A stretch of DNA of 64,000 nt from Roseibium salinum (GTDB lineage: Bacteria > Pseudomonadota > Alphaproteobacteria > Rhizobiales > Stappiaceae), in contig NZ_JAPEVI010000003.1 of assembly GCF_026240905.1 (NCBI RefSeq), positions 930,001-994,000 on the forward strand, written 5' to 3'. Within the stretch, counting starts at the first letter, position 1; each line of letters starts with the position of its first letter. The notes beneath the pieces are model-generated. The model was not told where the DNA came from. It made no database searches and was given only the letters and a program-made list of their open reading frames with translations. A program made the translations under genes and the position numbers. Positions 30,872 through 42,479 of this stretch are shown here, in pieces.

Positions 30872-32875
30872 ATGTATTCCGCAATCCTGTTCCTGCCGCT
30901 TATCGGCTTCCTGATCGCCGGCCTGTTCGGCCGCGCCATCGGAGCCAAGGCCTGTGAATATATTACCAGCGGCCTGCTGCTGCTGGCGGCTCTCCTGTCC
31001 TGGATAACCTTCTTCGGCTTCTGGCTCGGCGGGTCCGAGGCGCAGATCGTCGAACTGTTCCGCTGGATAGACACGGGCAACCTGAACGTTTCCTGGTCGA
31101 TCCGCGTCGACACGCTGACGGCCGTCATGCTCGTCGTGGTCAACACGGTTTCGGCCCTGGTGCATGTCTATTCCATCGGCTACATGCATCACGATCCGCA
31201 CCGGCCGCGCTTCTTTGCCTATCTGTCCCTGTTCACCTTCGCGATGCTGTCGCTGGTGACGGCCGACAACCTACTGCAGATGTTCTTCGGCTGGGAGGGT
31301 GTCGGCCTGGCATCCTATCTGCTGATCGGCTTCTGGTATCAGAAGCCGTCCGCGAACGCGGCGGCCATCAAGGCCTTCGTCGTCAACCGTGTCGGCGACT
31401 TCGGCTTTGCGCTCGGTATCTTCGGCGTGTTCTACGTTTTCCAGAGCATCGAATTCACGACCATTTTCAATGACGCGCCGTCCTTCGTCGAAGGCCAGGG
31501 CGAAGCCATGACGTTCCTCGGCTATCACCTTGATCCGCAAGCGGCGCTGACGGCCATCTGCCTGCTGCTGTTCATGGGCGCGATGGGCAAATCCGCCCAG
31601 TTCCTGCTGCACACCTGGTTGCCGGACGCGATGGAAGGCCCGACGCCTGTCTCCGCGCTCATCCATGCCGCCACCATGGTGACCGCCGGCGTGTTCATGG
31701 TGGCGCGCCTGTCGCCGCTGATGGAACTGTCGCCCACCGCCCTGACGGTGATCGTCTTCTTCGGCGCAACCACGGCGTTCTTCGCCGCAACCGTCGGTCT
31801 CGTCCAGAACGACATCAAGCGTGTCATCGCCTATTCGACCTGTTCGCAGCTTGGCTACATGTTCGTGGCGCTCGGTGTCGGTGCCTATTCCATCGGCATC
31901 TTCCACCTGTTCACGCACGCCTTCTTCAAGGCGCTGTTGTTCCTGTGTGCCGGCTCCGTGATCCATGCGGTCTCCGACGAACAGGACATGCGCAAGATGG
32001 GCGGGCTTCGCAAGCACATCCCGATCACCTACTGGACGATGATCATCGGCACGCTCGCGCTTACCGGTGTCGGCATTCCGTTCACCCATCTCGGCTTCGC
32101 AGGCTTCGTGTCCAAGGATGCGATCATCGAGGCCGCCTTTGCCGGATCGATGGGCGAACATCCCAACCCGATGGCGATCTACGGCTTCTGGCTGACGGTG
32201 ATCGCAGCCGGACTGACATCGTTCTATTCGTGGCGCCTGGCGTTCATGACCTTCCACGGCAAGGCGCGCGCGCCCGTCGATGTCATGAAACACGTGCACG
32301 AATCGCCGCTGGTGATGACAATTCCGCTGTTGGTGCTGTCGATCGGTGCGATCTTCGCGGGGATGGTGTTCTACGGGCCATTCTTCGGCGAAGGATACGC
32401 GGAGTTCTGGCAGGCTTCGCTGTTCACGTCCGAAGCCAACCATATCCTGCACGACATGCATGAAGTGCCGGCCTGGGTGAAGGTGTCGCCGTTCGTGATG
32501 ATGGTGCTCGGTCTCCTGGTCGCCTATCAGTTCTATATCCGCTCGCCGGAAATGCCGAAGCGGCTGGCCGAGCGCCATTCCGGGCTCTACCAGTTCCTGC
32601 TCAACAAGTGGTACTTCGACGAACTCTATGATTTCCTCTTTGTCCGTCCTGCAATGCGGCTCGGCCGCGTGCTGTGGAAGAAGGGCGACGGCGCCGTCAT
32701 CGACGGCTACGGCCCCGACGGGATCGCCTCCCGCGTCCAGAACGTGACGACCTGGGTCGTCAGACTGCAGACCGGATATCTCTATCACTATGCATTTGCG
32801 ATGCTGATCGGTGTGGCTTTGCTTATCACCTGGTCGATGTTCACCGGTGCCGGCACCGGCGGGGGTGCACACTAA
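30872..32875 (+). CDS. nuoL: NADH-quinone oxidoreductase subunit L
   Basis: 667-residue distal proton-pumping subunit (ND5), with about 15-16 transmembrane segments and the long C-terminal lateral helix. The antiporter core shows [19 protein letters not shown] near residues 136-154, the [31 protein letters not shown] block (given as family text) near 240-270, and [18 protein letters not shown]. Length is normal. Its TAA overlaps the nuoM ATG by one base (TAATG). Confidence 0.98.
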   Translation: MYSAILFLPLIGFLIAGLFGRAIGAKACEYITSGLLLLAALLSWITFFGFWLGGSEAQIVELFRWIDTGNLNVSWSIRVDTLTAVMLVVVNTVSALVHVYSIGYMHHDPHRPRFFAYLSLFTFAMLSLVTADNLLQMFFGWEGVGLASYLLIGFWYQKPSANAAAIKAFVVNRVGDFGFALGIFGVFYVFQSIEFTTIFNDAPSFVEGQGEAMTFLGYHLDPQAALTAICLLLFMGAMGKSAQFLLHTWLPDAMEGPTPVSALIHAATMVTAGVFMVARLSPLMELSPTALTVIVFFGATTAFFAATVGLVQNDIKRVIAYSTCSQLGYMFVALGVGAYSIGIFHLFTHAFFKALLFLCAGSVIHAVSDEQDMRKMGGLRKHIPITYWTMIIGTLALTGVGIPFTHLGFAGFVSKDAIIEAAFAGSMGEHPNPMAIYGFWLTVIAAGLTSFYSWRLAFMTFHGKARAPVDVMKHVHESPLVMTIPLLVLSIGAIFAGMVFYGPFFGEGYAEFWQASLFTSEANHILHDMHEVPAWVKVSPFVMMVLGLLVAYQFYIRSPEMPKRLAERHSGLYQFLLNKWYFDELYDFLFVRPAMRLGRVLWKKGDGAVIDGYGPDGIASRVQNVTTWVVRLQTGYLYHYAFAMLIGVALLITWSMFTGAGTGGGAH

Positions 32876-34401
32876 TGATTGACTGGCCAATTCTGTCACT
32901 CACTACCTTTTTGCCGCTGCTCGGCGTGCTCTTCATTCTGCTTGTTCCGGGCGAGGATGAGGGCAGCAAGAAGAACATCCGCATGGTCACGCTCGTGACC
33001 ACGGGGGTCACCTTCGTGCTGTCGCTGGCGATCTGGGCGTTCTTCGACTATACCAACCCCGGCTTCCAGTTCGTCGAACAGCGCGACTGGCTGGGCGGGA
33101 ATATTTCCTACCGGATGGGCGTGGACGGCATTTCGGTGCTGTTCGTCATCCTGACGACCTTCCTGATGCCGTTCTGCGTCCTAGCGTCGTGGGAAAGCGT
33201 TCAGAAGCGCGTCAAGGAATACATGATCGCGTTCCTGGTGCTGGAAACGCTCATGATTGGCGTGTTCTGCGCGCTGGATCTGGTGGTCTTCTACGTGTTC
33301 TTCGAAGCCGGCCTCATCCCGATGTTCCTGATCATCGGCGTCTGGGGCGGCGCACGGCGCGTCTATGCGTCCTACAAGTTCTTCCTCTACACGCTGCTCG
33401 GATCGGTTCTGATGCTGATCGCGATCATGACGATGTACTGGAACGCGGGCACCACGGATATCGAACAGCTTCTGGCGCATTCGTTCCCGGCAGGCATGCA
33501 GACCTGGCTCTGGCTGGCGTTCTTCGCGTCCTTCGCGGTGAAAATGCCCATGTGGCCGGTGCACACCTGGCTGCCGGACGCGCACGTGGAGGCGCCGACG
33601 GCCGGTTCGGTGATCCTGGCGGGCGTTCTGCTGAAGCTCGGAGGCTACGGCTTCCTGCGCTTCTCGCTGCCGATGTTCCCGATCGCATCCGACCTGTTCG
33701 CGCCGATGATCTACACGCTGTCCGTGGTGGCCATCATCTATACCTCGCTGGTGGCGCTGGCGCAGGAAGACATCAAGAAACTGATCGCCTATTCCTCCGT
33801 CGCCCATATGGGCTACGTGACCATGGGCATCTTCACGATGACCCATCAGGGCGTGCAGGGCGGCATCTTCCAGATGCTCTCCCACGGTATCGTGTCCGGG
33901 GCGCTCTTCCTATGCGTCGGGGTGATCTACGACCGGATGCACACCCGGGAGATCGCCGCCTATGGCGGTCTGGTCAACCGGATGCCAAAATACGCGGTGG
34001 TATTCCTGGTTCTCACAATGGCCAATGTCGGCTTGCCCGGCACGTCCGGCTTCGTCGGCGAAATCCTGACGCTGATGGGTGTGTTCCAGGTGAATACGTG
34101 GGTTGCGTTCTTTGCGACCTTCGGCGTGATCCTGTCCGCCGCCTATGCGCTCTACCTCTATCGCCGCGTGATCTTCGGTGCGCTGGAGAAGGAAAGCCTC
34201 AAGTCGATCCTCGACCTGGATTTCCGGGAGAAGGCCATCCTGATCCCGATGGTGCTGCTGACCGTCTTCTTCGGTTTCTATCCGATGGCGATCCTGGATG
34301 TGACCCAGGGAGCGGTCGACAATCTGATCACGCAATACACTGCGGCCCTTGATGCTGCCGGGATCACCAAGCACGCGGCTGCCGCCGCCGTGTCTCACTA
34401 A
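32875..34401 (+). CDS. nuoM: NADH-quinone oxidoreductase subunit M
   Basis: 508-residue proton-pumping subunit (ND4), with about 14 transmembrane helices. Visible signatures are [41 protein letters not shown] and [19 protein letters not shown], which include the conserved glutamate and lysines of the half-channels. The ATG at 32875 shares its A with the nuoL stop. The coding frame is open further upstream only as a shadow of nuoL. Confidence 0.98.
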   Translation: MIDWPILSLTTFLPLLGVLFILLVPGEDEGSKKNIRMVTLVTTGVTFVLSLAIWAFFDYTNPGFQFVEQRDWLGGNISYRMGVDGISVLFVILTTFLMPFCVLASWESVQKRVKEYMIAFLVLETLMIGVFCALDLVVFYVFFEAGLIPMFLIIGVWGGARRVYASYKFFLYTLLGSVLMLIAIMTMYWNAGTTDIEQLLAHSFPAGMQTWLWLAFFASFAVKMPMWPVHTWLPDAHVEAPTAGSVILAGVLLKLGGYGFLRFSLPMFPIASDLFAPMIYTLSVVAIIYTSLVALAQEDIKKLIAYSSVAHMGYVTMGIFTMTHQGVQGGIFQMLSHGIVSGALFLCVGVIYDRMHTREIAAYGGLVNRMPKYAVVFLVLTMANVGLPGTSGFVGEILTLMGVFQVNTWVAFFATFGVILSAAYALYLYRRVIFGALEKESLKSILDLDFREKAILIPMVLLTVFFGFYPMAILDVTQGAVDNLITQYTAALDAAGITKHAAAAAVSH

Positions 34402-34424
34402 GGTTTCGAGGACGAGACAGAGCT

Positions 34425-35864
34425 ATGTCAGATATGACCCAATTGCCAGATCTCATGCCGGTCCTGCCGGAGATCATCCTTGCCCTCGGAGCCATGACGT
34501 TGCTGATGGTCGGCGCCTTTGGCGGCAAAAGCGTCAGCTATGCCGTATTCGGCGGTGCGATGGGCCTGCTCGGCGGCACCTTCATGGTGCTGCTGCTGGT
34601 GCCAACCTACGGCGAAACCTTTGGCGGCTCCTTCATTCTCGACGAGTTCGCCTATCTCCTCAAGCTGCTCGTCCTGGCCGGCTCGTTTTTTGCGATTGCC
34701 ATGTCCTGGGCCTACGCAAAGAGCCAGTCGTTCGATCATTTCGAGTATCCGATCCTGATCGTCCTGGCGACGCTCGGCATGATGCTGATGCTGTCGGCCA
34801 ACGACATGATCGCGCTCTATCTGGGCCTCGAGCTGCAGAGCCTTGCGCTTTACGTGGTGGCTGCAATCAACCGCGACAGCGTCCGCTCCACCGAGGCGGG
34901 CCTGAAATATTTCGTTCTCGGATCGCTTTCCTCCGGCATGCTTCTCTACGGCATGTCCCTGGTCTACGGCTTCACCGGCCAGATCGGTTTCGGGGAGATC
35001 GCCGAAGCCCTGTCCGCAGGCGGCGCCACGATCGGCCTCGTTATCGGCCTGACCTTCATTCTGGCCGGCCTTGCCTTCAAGATATCCGCGGTACCGTTCC
35101 ACATGTGGACGCCGGACGTCTATGAAGGCGCACCGACGCCGGTTACGGCCTTCCTTGCCGCCGCACCGAAAGTGGCTGCCATGGGCATGCTGGTGCGGAT
35201 CGTCGTGGAAGCCTTCCAGCCGGTGACCAGCGACTGGCAGCAGATCATCGTGTTCGTATCCATCGCCTCCATGGCGCTTGGCGCATTCGCGGCGATCGGC
35301 CAGAGAAACCTGAAGCGGCTGATGGCCTATTCCTCGATCAGTCATATGGGCTACGCGCTTGTCGGCCTTGCCGCGGGCACGCAGACCGGCGTCGAGGGCG
35401 TCATCTTCTACATGATCGCGTATCTCGGCATGACGCTCGGCGTCTTCGCCTGCATCCTGTCCATGCGCCGCAAGGACGGCATGGTGGAGGAAATCACCGA
35501 TCTTGCTGGCCTTTCGCAGACCAACCTGCCGATGGCGATCCTTCTCGGACTGATGATGTTCTCATTGGCCGGAATTCCGCCGCTGATCGGCTTCTTCGGC
35601 AAGTGGTACGTGTTCGCGGCCGCGGTCGAGGCGGGTCTTTATCCGCTGGCGATCATCGGTATCGTCATGTCGGTGGTCGGGGCCTTCTATTACCTGCGCA
35701 TCGTCAAGGTGATGTTCTTTGACGAGCCCGTGGAAGCCTTTGAGAAGATGCCAATGGAACTGCGGGTCGTGCTGGGACTTTCCAGCCTCCTTGTCGTCTT
35801 CTTCTGGCTTGCGCCCGGCCAGGTGGTCACTGCCGCCAGTGCCGCGGCGCAGTCGCTGTTCTGA
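34425..35864 (+). CDS. nuoN: NADH-quinone oxidoreductase subunit N
   Basis: 479-residue proton-pumping subunit (ND2), with about 14 transmembrane helices. It shows [17 protein letters not shown] near residues 127-143, [38 protein letters not shown] and [29 protein letters not shown] precedes the ATG. It is the last structural gene of complex I; birA follows after 8 bases, so the transcript probably continues. Confidence 0.98.
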   Translation: MSDMTQLPDLMPVLPEIILALGAMTLLMVGAFGGKSVSYAVFGGAMGLLGGTFMVLLLVPTYGETFGGSFILDEFAYLLKLLVLAGSFFAIAMSWAYAKSQSFDHFEYPILIVLATLGMMLMLSANDMIALYLGLELQSLALYVVAAINRDSVRSTEAGLKYFVLGSLSSGMLLYGMSLVYGFTGQIGFGEIAEALSAGGATIGLVIGLTFILAGLAFKISAVPFHMWTPDVYEGAPTPVTAFLAAAPKVAAMGMLVRIVVEAFQPVTSDWQQIIVFVSIASMALGAFAAIGQRNLKRLMAYSSISHMGYALVGLAAGTQTGVEGVIFYMIAYLGMTLGVFACILSMRRKDGMVEEITDLAGLSQTNLPMAILLGLMMFSLAGIPPLIGFFGKWYVFAAAVEAGLYPLAIIGIVMSVVGAFYYLRIVKVMFFDEPVEAFEKMPMELRVVLGLSSLLVVFFWLAPGQVVTAASAAAQSLF

Positions 35865-35872
35865 CGCCGGGC

Positions 35873-36646
35873 ATGAGCGAGAAGGGTCTTGAACGTCCGG
35901 CGCCGGGTGCGCCGGACTTTCGCATTGAAGAGCACGAGAGCGTCAGCTCGACCAATAATCTTTGTTTTGAGCGGGCGCGCAGCGGACATGCGGGAGGGCT
36001 CTGGATCCGCGCACAGATGCAGACCGAGGGCCGCGGGCGCCGGGGACGGGACTGGCAGTCGCCCAGGGGCAATCTGTTTGCCAGTCTGCTGCTGATCGAC
36101 CCGCAACCGGCCGACAGAATAGGCGAACTGCCGCTTGTTGCCGCTGTTGCGCTGTCGGAAGCCGTTGACAAATCGGCCGGTACACTGCAACTGGTATCGC
36201 TGAAATGGCCCAACGACCTTCTGGTCGACGGGGCAAAGCTTTCCGGCATCCTGCTGGAGGCCGAAACCCTGGGCGATGGCCGCCAGGCGGTGGTCATCGG
36301 GTTTGGCGTCAACTGTGTTTCCCACCCGCCGCTTTCGCTGTATGAGGCAACGGACCTCAGGAGCCTTGGTTTTCAGGTGACCGCTGAAAGACTGTTCGAT
36401 GCCCTTGCGGCCGCCATGGCGGAACAACTCGCCCATTGGGGGCAGCCGGGCGGATTCGAGACTATTCGCCGTACCTGGCTGAGCCGGGCGGCACACCTGG
36501 GCAAGGCGATCACGATCAAAACCGCCCAGGAAGAGATTACCGGCGTTTTTGCCGATCTGGATGCCCGCGGACATCTGGTGTTGAAACAGAATGATGGCCG
36601 CCAGCGTACGATTTACGCAGGCGACGTGTTTTTGACCGGGGACTGA
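35873..36646 (+). CDS. birA: Biotin--[acetyl-CoA-carboxylase] ligase
   Basis: 257-residue ligase that makes biotinyl-AMP and attaches biotin to carrier proteins such as AccB and pyruvate carboxylase. The biotin/ATP loop is TEGRGRRGRDWQSPRGNLFAS (within residues ~51-71) and the second core motif is KWPNDLLVDGAKLSGILLE. There is no N-terminal helix-turn-helix, so unlike E. coli BirA it should not repress the biotin genes. A small C-terminal SH3-like domain ends the protein. It begins 8 bases after nuoN and is followed by rnj after 36 bases, an arrangement I recall as common in Rhizobiales. Confidence 0.95.
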   Translation: MSEKGLERPAPGAPDFRIEEHESVSSTNNLCFERARSGHAGGLWIRAQMQTEGRGRRGRDWQSPRGNLFASLLLIDPQPADRIGELPLVAAVALSEAVDKSAGTLQLVSLKWPNDLLVDGAKLSGILLEAETLGDGRQAVVIGFGVNCVSHPPLSLYEATDLRSLGFQVTAERLFDALAAAMAEQLAHWGQPGGFETIRRTWLSRAAHLGKAITIKTAQEEITGVFADLDARGHLVLKQNDGRQRTIYAGDVFLTGD

Positions 36647-36682
36647 CTGCGGGCCTGAGAACAGGTTTTGAAGGAGCAATCA

Positions 36683-38356
36683 ATGGCTTCGGCCAATAAA
36701 AATGACATAGTGTTTCTGCCGTTGGGTGGTGTCGGTGAGATCGGCATGAACCTGGCTCTCTACGGCTATGGCCCGGAGGACGATCGCACCTGGCTGATCG
36801 TCGATTGCGGCGTCAGTTTCGCCGGGCCGGAACTTCCGGGCATCGATCTCGTCCTGCCGGACATCAAGTTCCTGGAAGAGGAAGTCGACAACATCGCCGG
36901 CATGGTGATCACTCATGCCCATGAGGACCACTACGGGGCCATCATGCATCTGTGGCCGTTCTTGAAGGTGCCTGTTTATGCAACACCTTTCACGGCTGCC
37001 ATGCTTGCATCGAAAATCGAAAGCGAGCCAGGCGCGGAAGAGGTTCCGGTAACGATCGTCCAACAGGGTGAGCGGCACAAGATCGGGCCGTTCGATGTCG
37101 AGTTCGTCGCGATGGCCCATTCGATTCCGGAACCCTGTGCGCTGGCGATCCGCACGCCGGCCGGACTGGTCTTCCATACCGGCGACTGGAAAATCGACAA
37201 CATGCCGGGCGTTGGCCTGCCGATCAACATGGACCGCCTGGCCGCGCTCGGCCGGGAAGGCGTCATGGCGCTGATCGGCGACAGCACCAATGCGGTGCGC
37301 GACGGCGTCAGCCCGAGCGAAACGGAAGTGGCGGAAGAACTCGGCAAGGTGATGGCCAGGGCCAAACACCGGATCGCCGTGACGACCTTTGCCTCGAACG
37401 TCGCCCGTATCCGCGCGATTGCCGCCGCCGCCGCCCTCAACCAGCGGGATGTGGTGGTGGTCGGCCGGTCGATGCACCGGGTGATCGATGTGTCACGCGA
37501 ACTCGGTTACCTGGAGGGCCTGCCGGCGTTTCACGAGGAGGAAGCCTACGGCTACCTTCCGCGGGAGAAGACGGTGTTGCTGTGTACGGGGTCGCAAGGG
37601 GAAAGCCGTGCTGCGCTGGCGCGGATCGCTGCCGGCGAACACCGCAATGTGGCCCTTTCGTCGGGCGACATGGTGATCTTTTCCTCGCGCACCATTCCCG
37701 GCAACGAGAAGGCCGTCGGCGAGGTCATGAACAACCTTTCGGACAAGGGCGTCGAAATCATCACCGACCGGGATGCGCTGGTCCACGTTTCCGGCCACCC
37801 GCGCCGCGGGGAACTGGCGCAGCTCTACAAGCTGCTTCAGCCGAAAGTCCTGGTTCCGGTCCATGGCGAACCGTTGCATCTTGCCGCCCATGCCACGTTT
37901 GCCAAGGAACACGGCATTCCCGAAGTGGTTCGCGGCAAGAACGGCGACATCATCCGCCTGAATGCGGGCAGGGCCGCGATCATCGATGAAGCGCCGTCCG
38001 GCATTCTGGTGAAGGACGGGGATATCCTGGACGATCCGGAGGTTACCGGTGTCAAGGAACGGCGCAAGCTGTCCTTTGCAGGTGCTGCCGTGATTGCCCT
38101 GGTCGTCGACCGGGCAGGGGCGTTGCTCGCCGATCCGGACGTGACGCTCATGGGACTGCCGGACACGGACGATGACGGCGTGCCGATGGAAGACGTCGTC
38201 ACCAAGGCGGTGACCGGTGCGGTGACGAGCATTCCGAAAGCCCGGCGGAAGGACAAGAACGTTATCGCCGAAGCCGCGCGGCGCGGTGCCCGGGCCGGTA
38301 TCCTGGAGGTCTGGGGCAAAAAGCCGCTCTGCAAGGTGATGGTGACCCAACTATAG
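36683..38356 (+). CDS. rnj: Ribonuclease J
   Basis: 557-residue metallo-beta-lactamase/beta-CASP RNase with endo- and 5'-3' exonuclease activity in studied homologues, taking part in rRNA and mRNA maturation. Zinc ligands are in HAHEDH at 78-83. Further core motifs are HSIPEPCALAI, FHTGDWKID, GDSTNA and the beta-CASP segment ending in HVSGHPRRGEL and VPVHGEPLHLAAHA. The start is ATG 36683 with AAGGAG 6-11 bases upstream; a TTG at 36668 is rejected. It is likely cotranscribed with birA. Confidence 0.96.
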   Translation: MASANKNDIVFLPLGGVGEIGMNLALYGYGPEDDRTWLIVDCGVSFAGPELPGIDLVLPDIKFLEEEVDNIAGMVITHAHEDHYGAIMHLWPFLKVPVYATPFTAAMLASKIESEPGAEEVPVTIVQQGERHKIGPFDVEFVAMAHSIPEPCALAIRTPAGLVFHTGDWKIDNMPGVGLPINMDRLAALGREGVMALIGDSTNAVRDGVSPSETEVAEELGKVMARAKHRIAVTTFASNVARIRAIAAAAALNQRDVVVVGRSMHRVIDVSRELGYLEGLPAFHEEEAYGYLPREKTVLLCTGSQGESRAALARIAAGEHRNVALSSGDMVIFSSRTIPGNEKAVGEVMNNLSDKGVEIITDRDALVHVSGHPRRGELAQLYKLLQPKVLVPVHGEPLHLAAHATFAKEHGIPEVVRGKNGDIIRLNAGRAAIIDEAPSGILVKDGDILDDPEVTGVKERRKLSFAGAAVIALVVDRAGALLADPDVTLMGLPDTDDDGVPMEDVVTKAVTGAVTSIPKARRKDKNVIAEAARRGARAGILEVWGKKPLCKVMVTQL

Positions 38357-38462
38357 TTGGCCTCGGGGGCGGGATCGGCGGACGTTCGACCGGGAGCGGC
38401 TGGACGTCCGACAACGGGTCGACGTCGAAGTGTCGGTGCTTCCCACGCGGAGGAGTGTGCAA

Positions 38463-38867
38463 ATGATCGGACGGCTTAATCACGTGGCAATCGCGGTGCC
38501 GGATATCGAGGCCGCGGCGGCGGTATACCGGGATACGCTCGGGGCCGAAGTGTCGGCGAAGGAAGAACAGCCGGATCACGGTGTCAGCACGGTATTCATC
38601 ACCCTGCCGAATACGAAGATCGAGCTGCTCGAGCCGCTCGGCGACAATTCGCCGATCGTGAAGTTTCTGGAAAAGAACCCGTCCGGGGGCATCCATCACG
38701 TATGCTACGAGGTCGATGACATCATCGCGGCCCGCGACCGATTGGTGGCAAGCGGCGCCAGGGTTCTGGGCGACGGGGAACCCAAGATCGGCGCCCATGG
38801 AAAGCCGGTGCTGTTTTTGCATCCGAAGGATTTCCTGGGCACACTGACGGAACTGGAAGAGGCTTAA
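38463..38867 (+). CDS. mce: Methylmalonyl-CoA epimerase
   Basis: 134-residue vicinal-oxygen-chelate enzyme interconverting (S)- and (R)-methylmalonyl-CoA in propionyl-CoA breakdown. It begins MIGRLNHVAIAVPDIEAA, with the first metal histidine at residue 7; further family text is GVSTVFITLPNTKIELLEPLG, SGGIHHVCYEVDDI and GKPVLFLHPKDFLGTLTELEE, where the final glutamate is the last ligand. The ribosome-binding site is a very strong GGAGGAG. A DUF1467 gene follows 4 bases later. The ending distinguishes it from generic glyoxalases. Confidence 0.94.
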   Translation: MIGRLNHVAIAVPDIEAAAAVYRDTLGAEVSAKEEQPDHGVSTVFITLPNTKIELLEPLGDNSPIVKFLEKNPSGGIHHVCYEVDDIIAARDRLVASGARVLGDGEPKIGAHGKPVLFLHPKDFLGTLTELEEA

Positions 38868-38871
38868 GGCA

Positions 38872-39162
38872 ATGTCCGTGGCGTTCGGCCTGGCGGTTTA
38901 TTTCATGATCTGGTGGATCATTCTGTTCGCGATCCTGCCGTTCGGCCTGCGCCGGACACAGGAGGAGGCAGGCGAAGTCGTGCCGGGTTCCGAGCCAAGC
39001 GCTCCGGACAGACCGCAATTCCTCAGAGTGATCATCCTGACAACCATCGTCACAACCGTGATTTTCACCAGCTATGTGGCGCTTCGGCAGTCAGGGTTCG
39101 GGCTGGACGATATTCCATTCCTCAAGCCGCCCGCGAACAGCTACAACAGTCCTGGAAATTAG
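38872..39162 (+). CDS. DUF1467 family membrane protein
   Basis: 96 residues with two hydrophobic helices, about 4-26 (AVYFMIWWIILFAILPFGL) and 52-70, and a charged loop between them. The WWIxLFAxLPFGxR pattern is typical of DUF1467, a small inner-membrane family found in alphaproteobacteria, generally next to mce and proS as here. Function unknown. It lies 4 bases after mce and is followed by a terminator, so it ends that two-gene unit. Confidence 0.88.
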   Translation: MSVAFGLAVYFMIWWIILFAILPFGLRRTQEEAGEVVPGSEPSAPDRPQFLRVIILTTIVTTVIFTSYVALRQSGFGLDDIPFLKPPANSYNSPGN

Positions 39163-39193
39163 CCCGCCATTCGGCCGGAGTATTACAAAAGAA

Positions 39194-39222
39194 AAAGGCA
39201 GAGCCAAGCTCTGCCTTTATAA
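39194..39222 (+). terminator. Terminator after the mce-DUF1467 unit
   Basis: AAAGGCAGAGC (39194-39204) and GCTCTGCCTTT (39208-39218) form an eleven-pair stem with a three-base loop; the A and T runs on both sides make it potentially bidirectional. Confidence 0.82.
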
Positions 39223-39753
39223 AGTTCCGCGTCTAAATTGACCCTGATCCCTTACCGACTGATATTTCAATCTGGCTGGGCGGCTGCAAACCGAAAGGTG
39301 CGCCTGAGGGTCCTTCCTCCCAAGACTCAGACCGCGATGTCCTTGAGCTTCTTAGCATTTCTGCCAAGGCATCTTCTTTTTATGAGAATGGAAACTAGCC
39401 GATTGAATCAGGATTGTCACCTATTTGTCGCGGTTCGCCTATTTTTTTTGCCTGCCTAGTTTGTATGCTGGCGATTGTACTCAAGGCTCGATTGTTTAAC
39501 CGTCTAAAATGAGCCGGCAAAGCGGTTCGCTTTCCATTTTCCGGCTTCTTTTTCCTGCAAGTTGTGCGCCCGGGAAGTGCCCCGCCACCCATGGGATAGA
39601 GCGACCAGACAGGCACGGGGTGAGGCCGGGCGAGCGCTCATTATCCAAGCGTGGCACAGAATATGAGAAATGCGGGACGGGGGCTTGTTTTTGGGCGTGG
39701 CTTGCGCTTTGACTGCGCATCAAACTGGCGTTGCCAAAATTGAGAGAAACTTC
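39223..39753 (+). other. Gene-free, AT-richer gap upstream of proS
   Basis: About 530 bases visibly richer in A and T than the flanking genes, with T-runs near 39440. No frame has both a ribosome-binding site and protein-like composition. No T-box or riboswitch structure was recognised. TTGACT at 39707 could be a proS -35, without a good -10. Confidence 0.35.
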
Positions 39754-41085
39754 ATGCGTCTTTCCCGATATTTTCTACCCATCCTGAAGGAAACTCCCAA
39801 GGAAGCAGAAATTGTTTCCCACCGCCTGATGCTTCGGGCCGGCATGATCCGCCAGCAGTCGGCAGGGATCTATTCCTGGCTGCCGCTGGGATTCAGGGTC
39901 TTGCGGAAGATTGAACGGATCGTGGAAGAAGAGCAGGCACGCGCCGGGGCCATTCAGCTGTTGATGCCGACCATCCAGTCCGCAGATCTGTGGCGCGAAA
40001 GCGGGCGCTACGATGCCTACGGCAAGGAGATGCTGCGCATCACGGACCGGCACGAGCGGGACATGCTCTTCGGCCCGACCAACGAGGAGATGATCACCGA
40101 CATCTTCCGTGGATACGTGCGCTCCTACAAGGACCTGCCGCTGAACCTTTACCACATTCAGTGGAAGTTCCGCGACGAGACGCGTCCGCGTTTCGGCATC
40201 ATGCGCGGCCGCGAATTCCTGATGAAGGATGCCTATTCCTTCGATCTGGATCAGGCAAAGGCCGTGGAGGCCTATAACCGCATGTTCGTCGCCTATCTGC
40301 GCACCTACAAGCGCATGGGCCTGACCGCTATCCCGATGCGGGCGGAAACCGGACCGATCGGCGGCGATCTCAGCCACGAGTTCATCGTGCTGGCGGAGAC
40401 CGGCGAGAGCGCGGTCTATTGCCATGCCGATTATCTGAGCAAGGCGACGCCGGGCGAGGAAGTCGATTTCGACGCCGACCTGCGGCCCATCGTCGACGAC
40501 TGGACGTCGCATTACGCGGCGACGGAAGACGTTGTCGACAAGGCGGAGTTCGAGGCAGCCGTTCCGGAAGACAAGCGCATTGTCGCGCGCGGTATCGAGG
40601 TCGGCCAGACGTTCTATTTCGGCACCAAGTATTCCGAGCCCATGGGGGCAAAGGTCGCGACGGCGGACGGTACCGAAGTGCCCGTCCACATGGGGTCCTA
40701 TGGTATCGGGGTCTCACGTCTTCTCGGTGCGCTGATCGAGGCCAGCCACGATGAGAACGGAATCATCTGGCACAAGTCGGTTGCCCCGTTCCATGTCGGC
40801 CTGATCAACCTGAAGCCGGGCGACGAGTTGACCGACAAGACGTCGGAGGATCTCTACGCCAGGCTGGAAGCCGCCGGCATCGAGGTGCTCTATGACGACA
40901 CGGATACGCGCGCGGGCTCGAAATTCGCGACGATGGATCTGATCGGCCTGCCGTACCAGGTGGTTGCCGGCCCGCGTGGGCTGAAAGACGGCCTCCTGGA
41001 GGTCAAGGACCGCGCAACTGGGGAAAAGGAAATGCTTTCGCCGGAAGCCGCCTTGAACAAACTTACGGCGGCATTGACGGATTAA
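39754..41085 (+). CDS. proS: Proline--tRNA ligase
   Basis: 443-residue class II synthetase of the short alphaproteobacterial type, which lacks the editing insertion found in E. coli ProRS (about 570 residues). Core blocks are [31 protein letters not shown] (described in parts) at the N-terminus, [13 protein letters not shown] for motif 2 surroundings, [25 protein letters not shown], and the anticodon-binding domain from about residue 345. The start is ATG 39754 (MRLSRYF), not the GTG 28 codons upstream. lolC follows after 79 bases. Confidence 0.97.
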   Translation: MRLSRYFLPILKETPKEAEIVSHRLMLRAGMIRQQSAGIYSWLPLGFRVLRKIERIVEEEQARAGAIQLLMPTIQSADLWRESGRYDAYGKEMLRITDRHERDMLFGPTNEEMITDIFRGYVRSYKDLPLNLYHIQWKFRDETRPRFGIMRGREFLMKDAYSFDLDQAKAVEAYNRMFVAYLRTYKRMGLTAIPMRAETGPIGGDLSHEFIVLAETGESAVYCHADYLSKATPGEEVDFDADLRPIVDDWTSHYAATEDVVDKAEFEAAVPEDKRIVARGIEVGQTFYFGTKYSEPMGAKVATADGTEVPVHMGSYGIGVSRLLGALIEASHDENGIIWHKSVAPFHVGLINLKPGDELTDKTSEDLYARLEAAGIEVLYDDTDTRAGSKFATMDLIGLPYQVVAGPRGLKDGLLEVKDRATGEKEMLSPEAALNKLTAALTD

Positions 41086-41164
41086 TGAAGTCCGGTGATC
41101 CTCGGTGCGGGGATTCGGCCGCAGGCTGCTGCGGTCGGTTGGGCATTGCTGAAGTGGATGGACG

Positions 41165-42469
41165 ATGACAGCGGCAGACACGGCAGACGTTGACCAGGAC
41201 CGGGACGCGGCAAAACCCACACGCCCCTTTTCCACCTTTGAATGGATGATCGCGGGCCGGTACCTGCGCTCACGGCGGCGCGAGACCTTCATCTCCGTGA
41301 TTGCCGGCTTCTCGTTTGCCGGCATCATGCTCGGCGTGGCGACCCTCATCATCGTCATGGCGGTGATGAACGGCTTCCGCTCGGAACTTCTCGACAAGAT
41401 ACTCGGCATCAACGGCCACATGCTCGTCCAGCCGATCGATATGCCGCTCACCGACTATGATGCTGTGGCGGGACGGCTTGAAGGCGTGCCGGATGTCGTC
41501 AGCGCCATTCCCTTTGTCGAAGGCCAGGCTCTGGTGTCCGGGCCGGCCGGCAATCTCGGCGCCCTGGTGCGCGGCCTTTATGAAAGCGATCTGCGCCGGG
41601 TGCCGCTGGTTGCCAACAATGTCCGTTCCGGCTCGCTCGACGGGTTCGGCGAAGGCGCGGGCGTTGCGATTGGCTCACGCATGGCTCAGCAGCTCGGGAT
41701 CTCCGCCGGCGACAACATCACGATCATTTCGCCGCGCGGCAGCGTTACGCCCATGGGGGTAACCCCGCGCGTGAAGGCCTATCCGGTGACTGCGATCTTC
41801 GAGATCGGCATGAGCGAATATGACAGCACATTCGTGTTCATGCCCCTGGAAGAGGCGCAGGCCTATTTCAACATGGACGACAAGGCGACGGGTATCGAAC
41901 TCTACGTGGTCGATCCCGACAATGTCGGCGTCATGAAGACCGCGATCGAGGATGCCGCGGGGCGGCCGGCCTTTGTTACCGACTGGCGGCAGCGCAACGT
42001 CACGTTCTTTTCCGCACTGGAGGTGGAACGGAACGTGATGTTCATCATTCTCACCCTGATCGTCCTGGTGGCGGCGCTGAACATAATCTCCGGCATGATC
42101 ATGCTGGTGAAGGACAAGGGCAAGGACATCGCCATTCTGCGGACCATGGGCGCGACCCGCGGGTCGATCATGCGGATCTTCCTGATCACCGGTGCAAGCA
42201 TCGGCTGCGTAGGTACGCTGGCCGGGTTCATTCTCGGCCTGATCGTCTGCCTCAACATCGAGAGCATCCGTCAGTTCGTCTCCTGGATGACCGCAACGGA
42301 GCTGTTCGATCCGACGCTCTATTTCCTGTCCAGGCTGCCGGCGGAAATCGACAACGGGGAGACCATCTCGGTCCTCGTCATGGCGCTGGCCCTGTCGCTG
42401 CTTGCAACGCTCTATCCGGCCTGGCGGGCGGCGCGGCTCGATCCCGTAGAAGCTCTGCGGTATGAGTAA
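41165..42469 (+). CDS. lolC: Lipoprotein-releasing ABC transporter permease LolC/E
   Basis: 434-residue inner-membrane permease that extracts outer-membrane lipoproteins and hands them to LolA. It has one N-terminal transmembrane helix near residues 34-58 ([27 protein letters not shown], described in parts), a large periplasmic domain and three C-terminal FtsX-type helices ending [19 protein letters not shown], the family hallmark. A single LolC/E-like protein (LolF type) is usual in alphaproteobacteria, so it probably works as a homodimer with LolD. The stop is followed by lolD after 10 bases. Confidence 0.94.
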   Translation: MTAADTADVDQDRDAAKPTRPFSTFEWMIAGRYLRSRRRETFISVIAGFSFAGIMLGVATLIIVMAVMNGFRSELLDKILGINGHMLVQPIDMPLTDYDAVAGRLEGVPDVVSAIPFVEGQALVSGPAGNLGALVRGLYESDLRRVPLVANNVRSGSLDGFGEGAGVAIGSRMAQQLGISAGDNITIISPRGSVTPMGVTPRVKAYPVTAIFEIGMSEYDSTFVFMPLEEAQAYFNMDDKATGIELYVVDPDNVGVMKTAIEDAAGRPAFVTDWRQRNVTFFSALEVERNVMFIILTLIVLVAALNIISGMIMLVKDKGKDIAILRTMGATRGSIMRIFLITGASIGCVGTLAGFILGLIVCLNIESIRQFVSWMTATELFDPTLYFLSRLPAEIDNGETISVLVMALALSLLATLYPAWRAARLDPVEALRYE

Positions 42470-42479
42470 GGAGGCGGAG

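Noticed and set aside
39223..39753. Riboswitch or T-box leader for proS
   Set aside because: No conserved T-box or riboswitch elements were recognised, and T-boxes are rare in alphaproteobacteria.
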